Shown piece after piece: positions 1 to 5,040 of a stretch of DNA of 5,040 nt. The position numbers were made by a program, and so were the translations under genes. The stretch covers positions 1-5,040 of the forward strand of contig PIVH01000762.1 of the NCBI GenBank assembly GCA_003354225.1. Reading direction: 5' to 3'. Under the pieces are notes generated by a model. That model saw nothing but the letters and a program-made list of their open reading frames with translations, made no database searches and was not told the DNA's origin. Source of the stretch: Globobulimina sp. (taxonomy: Eukaryota > Foraminifera > Rotaliida). Numbering within the stretch: the first letter of the stretch is position 1; each line of letters opens with the position of its first letter.

Positions 1-2
1 TC

Positions 3-605
3 ACATTTGAAACAGACGAAAAGTTCACACTCAGACAAGTTGAAAACGTTTGTTTTAATTCAAATTTTAAGAGCGAGAGTGGAATAATTTTGACAGAGAA
101 TAATAAATGTTGTCAATCAGACACTAAATCTGGTTCTGATGTGTGGATAATTGCGGACATAATACCGGTTAATCTTGGCAGACATTGTTGGAGAGTACAT
201 ACAATAAATCCAAATAGAAGGTATATATTATGGGGAATGAGTGAAATGAAAATGTATGACAAAGACAGGAGTAATGACACAATATACGGCATTTCAAATA
301 ATAATAGATATTGGCCATTCAATGCAAACATTTGCAAAAGAGAGCGGGTGAAATTAAGTAAATTTATGGGTAAAGAATTTGCAATGGATATATTGATTGA
401 TTGTGAAAATAAAATGATAACATTTCGTGTTGTTGGTTATGATAATGATGATAATAATGCATGGATTATGATTGATGACAAATTAGGGGATACAGCATGG
501 GTTCCACATTTTGAATTGGATGGTTGTCCAAATGGACCAAAATTGAGAATTTGTAAAATCCCAATTGATTGGTTTGGAAAAGATAAAAAGAGTATTCTTT
601 TATAG
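3..605 (+). CDS. SPRY/B30.2-like domain protein, C-terminal part (5' end outside window)
   Basis: The frame is open from base 3 to the TAG at 603-605 and gives 200 residues. No ATG begins it, so the true start lies before the window; the TTG at 90 is an internal leucine codon. The order of motifs fits a SPRY-like beta sandwich: visible residues 59-66 (GRHCWRVH) match the 'G-x-x-Y-W-E-V' strand, then ILWGMSE, YGISNNNRYWPF, a strand DILIDCENKMITFRVVG that resembles the SPRY 'D-x-x-x-x-x-L-x-F' strand, and AWVPHFEL near the end. About 29 residues before residue 30 are also in frame and may belong to a linker or an upstream domain. SPRY domains bind protein partners and often choose targets for ubiquitin ligases or signalling complexes; the partner here is unknown. 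It is convergent with the next gene. SPRY-like identity is from motif pattern only. Confidence 0.72.
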   Translation, partial: TFETDEKFTLRQVENVCFNSNFKSESGIILTENNKCCQSDTKSGSDVWIIADIIPVNLGRHCWRVHTINPNRRYILWGMSEMKMYDKDRSNDTIYGISNNNRYWPFNANICKRERVKLSKFMGKEFAMDILIDCENKMITFRVVGYDNDDNNAWIMIDDKLGDTAWVPHFELDGCPNGPKLRICKIPIDWFGKDKKSILL

Positions 606-711
606 GGTCATTGTATTTGCTGTTTCAAATATGGAGGCTCCACAATAAAATGCAAATACAAATATAGAGTGTTGCAGAGTTAATGGAGCCTCATTTCATT
701 AAATTGTATTT
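606..711 (+). other. 3' region with interlocking inverted repeats (pseudoknot order)
   Basis: Directly after the SPRY-like gene two perfect inverted repeats interlock. TTGTATTTGC (611-620) pairs with GCAAATACAA (652-661). GAGGCTCCA (634-642) pairs with TGGAGCCTC (684-692). The order arm1-arm2-arm1'-arm2' is that of an H-type pseudoknot. A second copy of TTGTATTT at 704-711 could compete for 654-661. The second stem has six G/C pairs of nine in otherwise AT-rich DNA. A 3' end, termination or stability element of the upstream mRNA is inferred from position; Mimivirus relatives use 3' hairpins to end transcripts. Confidence 0.5.
644..649 (+). terminator. Possible poly(A) signal AATAAA of the SPRY-like gene
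   Basis: AATAAA lies 38 nt after the TAG stop, in the loop between the arms of the two inverted repeats. In AT-rich DNA this hexamer is common by chance, so it is only suggestive. Confidence 0.25.
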
Positions 712-1011
712 TAAATATCGCACATGTTCTACCTAGAGTACAACGGACAAATCCGCAAATCCGCACCTACAAATACAAACAGTTGCTTTCCAAAATTACT
801 TTCTGTTATCGTAATAATACGAAGTGGGAAATTTAATCTGATGAGATGCTGAGACTTTTAATTATAATATTGTTTTAATTTAATAATATTTGGAAACAAT
901 CAAACCAAAGAAAAATAGAGTCATTTATTATTGAACTTTATGAACCATGACCATAATGTAACGTAACCAATAAATATTTGTCGTTTTTTCCTTCTGTGGC
1001 ATTTAAACATT
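693..1011. other. Convergent intergenic spacer, no gene seen
   Basis: The rest of the spacer between the converging SPRY-like and orphan genes has no convincing coding frame. It holds a two-copy tandem 8-mer CAAATCCG (748-763), a small hairpin TCGTA-ATAA-TACGA (809-822), another AAATACAA copy (771-778), and a weak inverted pair TTTCCAAA (787-794) / TTTGGAAA (889-896). On the minus strand AATAAA (924-929) lies 82 nt after the stop of the orphan gene and may be its poly(A) signal. A minus-strand 24-codon ORF at 928-1002 has no supporting feature. Confidence 0.5.
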
Positions 1012-1992
1012 TCATTTCAATGTCACAACCACCATAGAATTCATACCAAAAATCCCATTTATGCGATTTAGACTGTTATTAATATTGTAATATTGTATCG
1101 ATATCAACAAAGAGAGAATAAACCAAACTTTATGATAAATGTCAACCAAATCCCGAAATGATACACTTTGTTCCGCTTTAATAGTTTGATGTTCATAGCA
1201 ATGTAAATAAATTTTACAATGATCTGCTCCGCGATGATCAATATTAATACCCATTGGATTTATAAATTTAATGTCATATTCACGATTACATTCTAGATCT
1301 TCTCCAAGAAATATATTTTTTATTTTAAATTCTGATACAATTTCACATAAAGTATTAAAAATATAAACTTCTTCTTCATTTCTTAACACTTCTCCATAAC
1401 CACAAACACGGACATTTAAAACAGGCTTTCTATCATTTATATCACCATATTCATAGGTAACATCATCGGGATTATCCGGTTTTATTTCCCATAACACATT
1501 CTCTCCCTCATTACAATGACACATTATATCTTCATCATACTCAGGTCTGTGCATTAAAACTTCCTCAAAGTTAAAGTATGAATAGGTCTCAGTGCTGGTA
1601 TTGGATCTTTCACGATATTGTTTATTATTATACGTAATACTTTTTATCCCACACTTATTTCTGCCTATATTCTGCCAAAATGTATCAATTATTAATTTGA
1701 CCATAATATTTGCATTATATTCAGTGGTAATATTATCCATAAATAATATTATTTTAGGTTCTGATGTTAAATATAATGATATGAAATGTGATAAATCGGT
1801 CGGTAATTCTTTCCAAGTGGCGGACCTCAAACAAATCCATCCAAAATGTAATTTATCATTTTTATTTATTTGATACAAGGAATTAACAATTTTATCTAAT
1901 TTATTAGTATTTATTTCATTGTTGTCAGTTTTCAATCTCTTTGCTGGCGGCAAATCATCACTAGGATTCTTTCGCTTCTTTTTGTTTGACAT
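1012..1992 (-). CDS. Orphan protein with N-terminal bipartite nuclear localisation signal
   Basis: A 326-residue frame starts at the ATG at 1992-1990 (A at -3) and ends at TGA 1014-1012. I do not recognise the family. Residues 4-21 hold two basic clusters, KKKRK and PPAKRLK, about ten residues apart. The second closely resembles the c-Myc type nuclear import signal, so a nuclear or nucleus-visiting protein is likely. Residues 30-110 look like a mixed alpha/beta fold (GWICLRSATWKELP, then KIILFMDN). A middle acidic part carries a CHC pair at 158-160 inside EDIMCHCNEGEN. Later strands include LNVRVCGYGEV and IKFINPMGINIDHRGADHC. A hydrophobic stretch WFILSLLISI lies at 290-299, more like a buried helix than a membrane anchor. 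It is the last of three tandem minus-strand genes, with AAAATTAA 38 nt upstream. That it is a gene is well supported by its length; its role is unknown. Confidence 0.8.
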   Translation of the reverse strand: MSNKKKRKNPSDDLPPAKRLKTDNNEINTNKLDKIVNSLYQINKNDKLHFGWICLRSATWKELPTDLSHFISLYLTSEPKIILFMDNITTEYNANIMVKLIIDTFWQNIGRNKCGIKSITYNNKQYRERSNTSTETYSYFNFEEVLMHRPEYDEDIMCHCNEGENVLWEIKPDNPDDVTYEYGDINDRKPVLNVRVCGYGEVLRNEEEVYIFNTLCEIVSEFKIKNIFLGEDLECNREYDIKFINPMGINIDHRGADHCKIYLHCYEHQTIKAEQSVSFRDLVDIYHKVWFILSLLISIQYYNINNSLNRINGIFGMNSMVVVTLK

Positions 1993-2030
1993 TTTTGTAT
2001 GTAGTGTGAGTGGTAAGCTGAGGTGTTTTT

Positions 2031-2038
2031 TTAATTTT
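2031..2038 (-). promoter_or_regulatory. Promoter-like motif AAAATTAA of the orphan gene
   Basis: On the minus strand AAAATTAA lies 38 nt before the ATG of the orphan gene. It differs by one base from AAAATTGA, the Mimivirus early promoter element, and the same AAAATTNA core precedes both other minus-strand genes. By chance AAAATTNA should appear only rarely in a 60-nt upstream window. Confidence 0.4.
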
Positions 2039-2150
2039 CCACATTAATTTGGATTTACGCATGTTTAAATATTTTATCTACAAAGAAAGAAATGTTGAGA
2101 ACAAAAATTACAATCAACTGTCTCTTTGAGATTTACCATAAGTATATATT

Positions 2151-2166
2151 AAAAAAAAAGAAAAAA
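2151..2166 (-). terminator. T-rich tract after the zinc-finger gene
   Basis: On the minus strand, 41 nt after the zinc-finger stop codon, the sense sequence is TTTTTTC followed by nine T. This contains TTTTTNT, the early termination signal known from poxviruses. Whether this genome uses such a signal is unknown, and a plain low-complexity tract is an equal alternative. Confidence 0.3.
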
Positions 2167-2207
2167 CAACAACAGCTTTCCACCACAGATAATACAATAA
2201 ACTTTGA

Positions 2208-2972
2208 TTACAATGGAGGGAAATAACACATCTCAGCATATTGATCGTAAAATTTATATTCTTCTGTTTGTTGAAAGAGCATTGCTTCGGTTTGTTGATA
2301 ATCATAATGATTATAAAGCGGATTTGGTAGAGTGAGTTGTGTGCTTCTCGCCGGAATAAAGTCTCTGTGGATCATAATTAAAAATGTGTTGTCTCTGTTT
2401 CCGTGAGTAATCGGACCGGAATTTTGTATCTCATTCAATATGTCTTCCTTTGTTGGTGCACTGACACCGTAGTTGTATATAGTTGGTTTGATGTGGATTT
2501 CTATGTTATTTGCTACATTGTAATGTTTCGCTTTTTGCCAATGTTTTGTGTTTTGTCGATCAATGACTTTCAATTTCTGTTTTTTATTTCTTTTGTGACA
2601 CTTAAATTTTTCAATTCCAGCACAAGACGCTAAATGAACTTTGAGATTAAATCTTGTTCGCGATTCATATTTGCACTCTTTTTTCAAACATTTATATGGT
2701 TTCATGTTTTTATGAATATAAGAATGAGATAAGATGTTCGGTAATGCATTTAAATTTTTATGACAAATATGGCAAATGGCGGGATCTTTATATTGTTGTC
2801 TCATATGAGTAAATAAGTTGGTTCTGATCTTAAATGATTTATTGCATCGCGGACATTCAAATGCCTCTAATTCCAAATCGTGTTCGCAGATTGTTTTTTT
2901 AATATCTTCTAAGTTCGCTTCTTTTGCAGTTCTTTTTCTTGGATTTGTTTTTTTGTGGTTGCAAAGAGACAT
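2208..2972 (-). CDS. C2H2-type zinc-finger protein, three fingers, the first lacking its last ligand
   Basis: A 254-residue protein runs from the ATG at 2972-2970 to TAA at 2210-2208. The basic N-terminus (KKTNPRKRTAK) could act in nuclear import. Finger 1 is C40-x2-C43-x12-H56, but no His or Cys follows at the usual 3-5 residue distance. Finger 2 is canonical: C67-x2-C70-x12-H83-x3-H87. It is joined by HKNMKPYKC, close to the TGEKPY linker, to finger 3: C95-x4-C100-x12-H113-x3-C117, a C2HC form. A lysine-rich stretch (122-136) follows. The C-terminal half (about 150-254) has no recognised domain and ends in a Tyr/Gln-rich segment with FPPL at the C-terminus. Nucleic-acid binding, probably transcriptional control, is inferred from the fingers. 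The gene is 137 nt downstream of the F-box gene and carries the best AAAATTGA promoter match. Confidence 0.85.
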   Translation of the reverse strand: MSLCNHKKTNPRKRTAKEANLEDIKKTICEHDLELEAFECPRCNKSFKIRTNLFTHMRQQYKDPAICHICHKNLNALPNILSHSYIHKNMKPYKCLKKECKYESRTRFNLKVHLASCAGIEKFKCHKRNKKQKLKVIDRQNTKHWQKAKHYNVANNIEIHIKPTIYNYGVSAPTKEDILNEIQNSGPITHGNRDNTFLIMIHRDFIPARSTQLTLPNPLYNHYDYQQTEAMLFQQTEEYKFYDQYAEMCYFPPL

Positions 2973-2996
2973 TGTTAGATGTGCTAAATAGTTGAC

Positions 2997-3004
2997 TCAA
3001 TTTT
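2997..3004 (-). promoter_or_regulatory. AAAATTGA promoter motif of the zinc-finger gene
   Basis: The exact Mimivirus-type early promoter octamer AAAATTGA lies on the minus strand 24 nt before the zinc-finger ATG. One exact match somewhere in a 5-kb AT-rich window is expected by chance (another occurs inside a gene at 539-546). The weight therefore comes from its position and from related motifs at the same place before the neighbouring genes. Confidence 0.5.
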
Positions 3005-3015
3005 AGTAAATTGTT

Positions 3016-3063
3016 CACGTGTTACTTACGTAAAAACTAAAACGTCAATCGTTCGAATTCGAA
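3016..3063. repeat. Cluster of three short perfect palindromes
   Basis: Within 48 nt of the spacer between the F-box and zinc-finger genes lie CACGTG (3016-3021), TTACGTAA (3026-3033) and the 12-bp palindrome TTCGAATTCGAA (3052-3063). A further ACGT lies at 3042-3045. CACGTG and TTACGTAA have the form of bHLH and bZIP binding sites. They lie just upstream of the zinc-finger gene's promoter-like motif, so a binding-site cluster is possible. The longest palindrome could also be a 3' hairpin of the F-box gene. Function is inferred only. Confidence 0.35.
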
Positions 3064-3109
3064 AAAGTGAAATTGCAATGAAAACAAGGTGAAGCAAAGT
3101 CAGTTACAT

Positions 3110-4054
3110 TCATTGCACTGATTTACATTTTACACTATTAAACGCCTCATTGATTGCAACAATGAAGCTGACCAAATCAAGCTGTTCTGGATCTACAGCG
3201 GTGGATATTCTTGCTTTCATAAATACTTTGTACATTGCGGACACTCTTTGATAATTCGCACGTAACGTTTCTACTAAATCTTGATGCTCATTCAAGATAC
3301 ACTCTGATTTATCCATCAAATCCCAAGATAACGTGACAGCCGTTGCGAGTCTCACCAATATGCCTTGTTGCTCTGCTGTGCCATTTTTGGCTTGTTCCAA
3401 AATCACTTCTTTTGCGGAATTAATTTGCGAAATCATTTGTTTTGCAACATCACTGGTGCTTGATATCAAACTAGTGATGCAGCAAAATGTTGCGTTGATG
3501 ATATTGAGTCTAATGACATTCTCTTTGATGAACAAAATTGCTAATATTTCAACCATTTCTTTGTCAGCATGCGCAGGGTAATGGGTCGTAAATATTACTA
3601 ATTGACAGAATATATTCAAAAACACCGAATTCAAAACTGCAGCACATCTTTTTATAACAGCATCCAATTTCCGTATACTGGACATTGGCTTTTTCATTAA
3701 AATCTGATATAAGATATCCAATGTATTATCATCTGCAATTTTGATGTGCGGCAAAAGTAATGCTATTTGAGATAATAAACGATCAAATTCATTGTCTAAG
3801 ACAACTCTGTACGCAGACGTTGTTTGTACAATGGTGTGGAATCGCACATTGACCGCATTCATTTGCTTAATGTCCTTGCCTAAAAAGGTGAGAATATGAT
3901 TAATGGTATCGGTTGATAGTGCACTAAATGCACCTAATGAATCGAAATTTGATTCAGTTAAAAATATTGAAATTCTAACGTTCTCAGATGGGTTATTCAC
4001 AATGTCGTCATTTATAATCATCGATTCTAATTCTGAAGAACAAGTCAATTCCAT
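3110..4054 (-). CDS. F-box-like protein with helical C-terminal region
   Basis: A 314-residue protein starts at the ATG at 4054-4052 (context AAAATGG, the strongest of the three) and ends at TGA 3112-3110. Residues 43-85 fit an F-box: LSTDTINHILTFLG, then DIKQMNAVNVRFHTIV, matching the pattern L-P/S-x-D-x-hydrophobic-x-x-I-L-x-F-L followed by D-L and V-N/C-K/R-x-F. F-boxes bind SKP1 and bring targets to SCF ubiquitin ligases. Unlike classic F-box proteins there are no leucine-rich, WD40, Kelch or ankyrin repeats after it. Residues 90-314 look almost wholly alpha-helical with regular hydrophobic spacing, perhaps a helical-repeat (ARM/HEAT-like) target-binding region, but no repeat unit is clear. 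It is the first gene of the minus-strand tandem. Several residues of the first 30 are acidic (ELESMIINDD). An F-box assignment is likely but made by eye. Confidence 0.75.
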   Translation of the reverse strand: MELTCSSELESMIINDDIVNNPSENVRISIFLTESNFDSLGAFSALSTDTINHILTFLGKDIKQMNAVNVRFHTIVQTTSAYRVVLDNEFDRLLSQIALLLPHIKIADDNTLDILYQILMKKPMSSIRKLDAVIKRCAAVLNSVFLNIFCQLVIFTTHYPAHADKEMVEILAILFIKENVIRLNIINATFCCITSLISSTSDVAKQMISQINSAKEVILEQAKNGTAEQQGILVRLATAVTLSWDLMDKSECILNEHQDLVETLRANYQRVSAMYKVFMKARISTAVDPEQLDLVSFIVAINEAFNSVKCKSVQ

Positions 4055-4089
4055 TTTAGTAGCAAGGCAGATACGTTTGATATTGTTTT

Positions 4090-4097
4090 TGAATTTT
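4090..4097 (-). promoter_or_regulatory. Promoter-like motif AAAATTCA of the F-box gene
   Basis: On the minus strand AAAATTCA lies 35 nt before the F-box ATG, one base from AAAATTGA and at a distance similar to the motifs before the two downstream genes. Confidence 0.38.
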
Positions 4098-4158
4098 AGA
4101 TTTTGTTTGAAAATTTAAATCCCGAATGTCCGACAGCGATTTTGCGATTTTATGTGCA

Positions 4159-4172
4159 TGCTTCTGAATCTG
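4159..4172. repeat. 14-bp perfect palindrome
   Basis: TCTGCAGCTGCAGA is its own reverse complement. It is locally G/C-rich within AT-rich spacer DNA, 105 nt upstream of the F-box start. Internally it is two CTGCAG units sharing a centre. A dimeric protein-binding site is possible; no family can be named. Confidence 0.4.
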
Positions 4173-4252
4173 CAGCTGCAGAATGGAATTTGGCCTGTAA
4201 TTAATGTATAAATTAATCCTGGAGTCCACAATGTTGAGCAATGTCGATCGTA

Positions 4253-4361
4253 TAAAGATTTTGATGCTCGACTATTTCTGTGATTATGTTCTACGTTTGC
4301 AAAAACATACATGATTGTGAATATGATTCAACAAAAAAAAAGTTGAGCGTCAAAATCTTTA
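4253..4361. repeat. 109-nt element with 21-bp inverted ends (MITE-like or long hairpin)
   Basis: The left arm 4253-4273 (TAAAGATTTTGATGCTCGAC plus T) is the reverse complement of 4341-4361 except at two positions. Both differences are transitions that would be G-U pairs in RNA, giving a 21-pair stem around a 67-nt loop. A few more T/A pairs extend it inward. The 5-mer TCGTA abuts the left end (4248-4252) and recurs just past the right end (4365-4369); more broadly ATGTCG...TA is found on both sides. This looks like a miniature inverted-repeat element with imperfect target duplication, or a hairpin in a transcript. It contains no gene. Confidence 0.55.
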
Positions 4362-5040
4362 ATGTCGTATCCTACGTTGGAAGAATACAAATGGCACAAT
4401 ATTCCTATGCTGATTCATGCAAGAAACCCTTGAAAGGATATTCGGAATTCAGAAGCTAGCGGCAAAACATACCAATCCACTCGCCAAGTATGCAATTAAT
4501 AAACGGTTAACACTGGATAAAACCGGAAGATTTCGTTTCCAAACCAGGGCTCAATTATATTACATTAAACTGATTAAAGCCTGCTGAATGGTGACAATAT
4601 GGTTTATAATTACTACCAGCGTTAATTATATGATTTATCAACATACATCGGCATCAATTGTTGGCTTTTATTGTTGGGAATTGCATGGAGTTTACTTATG
4701 CATCATTGGTTGACTGTGGCTCCTGCTGTGGGCATCTTATTAGGTGTGTTACACATATTTGATCCATAAAAAAACTGTCTAATATAGATATTTTCTCACA
4801 ATTGAAGTCCAAAAAGAACTATATTGATTATATGCTGCATTGTACATTCTTAACAAATCGTTTATCGATTATATTTGGTATAATTATTTTATTATAATCC
4901 GTACTTTGATTATGGTTTATTAAAAACAATACAACGCATAATTATGAGGATGCGGACGCATTCTATCCACAAAAGTCTGTTTGCAATGAGTGTGCTTCAT
5001 TATTTAGATAAAGTTTCGTCCGTTGCAGAAAGCCTAAAGC
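4362..5040 (+). pseudogene. Decayed gene for a probable multi-pass membrane protein (3' end outside window)
   Basis: Protein-like segments follow one another on the + strand but keep changing frame. They are: 4362-4433 (begins MSYPTLEEYKWHNIP); 4414-4587 (open, contains NPLAKYAINKRL and TGRFRFQTRAQLYY); 4578-4766 with an in-frame TAA at 4623-4625; 4763-4894; and 4884-5040, still open at the window edge. At least four frame changes and one internal stop are needed, one of them near an A7 run at 4768-4774. The third segment has two hydrophobic stretches (CWLLLLGIAWSLLMHH and VAPAVGILLGVLHIF) and the fourth a further one (LSIIFGIIILL), so the ancestral product was probably a membrane protein. 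The start at 4362 directly abuts the inverted-repeat element, and AAAAGTTGA (4338-4346) resembles the promoter motif. Unpolished sequencing indels, or several tiny genes, are alternatives. Family not recognised. Confidence 0.5.
4417..4587 (+). CDS. Possible 56-residue small protein (or fragment of the decayed gene)
   Basis: An ATG at 4417 opens 56 codons to TGA 4585-4587. The product is basic (about twelve Lys/Arg) with a soluble-protein look, including FGIQKLAAKHTNPLAK and TLDKTGRFRFQ. It uses more G/C-ending codons than the spacer around it. Taken alone it could be a small gene. Since protein-like text continues in other frames on both sides, I favour it being the best-preserved segment of the decayed gene. 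No promoter motif lies just before this ATG. Confidence 0.28.
   Translation: MQETLERIFGIQKLAAKHTNPLAKYAINKRLTLDKTGRFRFQTRAQLYYIKLIKAC

Larger units (their letters stand above)
4055..4361. other. Divergent intergenic region with small ORFs only
   Basis: This stretch lies between the F-box gene (leftward) and the decayed gene (rightward). It holds the F-box promoter-like motif, a 14-bp palindrome and a 109-nt inverted-repeat element. Small + strand ORFs occur: ATG at 4204 gives 36 codons to TGA 4314, and ATG at 4286 gives 57 codons to TAG 4459. ATG at 4126 gives only 13 codons. None has a recognisable motif. They may be further scraps of the decayed gene's 5' end or chance frames. Confidence 0.4.

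Noticed and set aside
539-546. Exact AAAATTGA on the + strand
   Set aside because: It lies inside the SPRY-like coding region with no gene start after it, and about one chance hit is expected in a window of this size and composition.
90-605. SPRY-like gene starting at the TTG at base 90
   Set aside because: The frame stays open to base 3 with protein-like sequence, and TTG starts are not expected with eukaryotic-type contexts; the gene is simply cut by the window edge.
928-1002. 24-codon minus-strand ORF after the orphan gene
   Set aside because: Too short, no motif and no start signal; expected by chance in this spacer.
1592-1873. 93-codon + strand frame
   Set aside because: Antisense to the well-supported orphan gene; its hydrophobic product reflects the complement of that gene's codons.
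2114-2305. 63-codon minus-strand frame overlapping the zinc-finger gene end
   Set aside because: Out of frame with the zinc-finger gene, low complexity, and runs through the T-rich tract.
3333-3581. 82-codon + strand frame
   Set aside because: Antisense to the F-box gene with no independent start signal.
4056-4312. Two overlapping minus-strand frames of 61 and 65 codons before the F-box gene
   Set aside because: No motifs, they overlap each other in different frames, and they cover the F-box promoter-like motif, the palindrome and part of the inverted-repeat element.
4286-4459. 57-codon + strand frame through the inverted-repeat element as an independent gene
   Set aside because: It crosses the right arm of the element and competes with the more protein-like frame from 4362; kept only as a possible scrap.
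1-5040. tRNA, rRNA, CRISPR array or insertion sequence with transposase
   Set aside because: No cloverleaf, rRNA-like block, regular spaced repeats or transposase motif was seen on either strand.

Overview
The window is AT-rich (about two thirds A+T by eye) and carries compact, intronless protein genes with short spacers. Each complete gene has an A at position -3 of its ATG, the usual eukaryotic start context, and no Shine-Dalgarno-like site was seen. The domain types are eukaryotic in flavour: a SPRY-like fold, an F-box, C2H2 zinc fingers and a Myc-type nuclear localisation signal. All three complete genes have AAAATTNA 24-38 nt before the ATG, and one copy is exactly AAAATTGA, the early promoter motif known from Mimivirus relatives. 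The best reading is an accessory region of a large nucleocytoplasmic DNA virus of a protist, or such a virus integrated in a host genome. A compact protist genome cannot be excluded. No core viral marker gene lies in the window.

Layout: (1) the C-terminal part of a SPRY-like protein on the + strand, 3-605, whose start lies before the window. (2) A convergent spacer of about 400 nt whose first part has two interlocking inverted repeats in pseudoknot order. (3) Three minus-strand genes in tandem, in transcription order: an F-box protein (4054-3110), a C2H2 zinc-finger protein (2972-2208), and an orphan protein with a nuclear localisation signal (1992-1012). (4) A divergent spacer holding a 14-bp palindrome and a 109-nt element with 21-bp inverted ends. 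(5) A + strand stretch from 4362 to the window end that reads like one membrane protein gene spread over all three frames, i.e. a decayed gene.

If the genes act together, the simplest inference is host manipulation: the F-box and SPRY-like proteins could supply ubiquitin-ligase adaptor and target recognition, while the zinc-finger and NLS proteins would act in the nucleus. This rests on domain types and adjacency only. No gene could be given a specific symbol.
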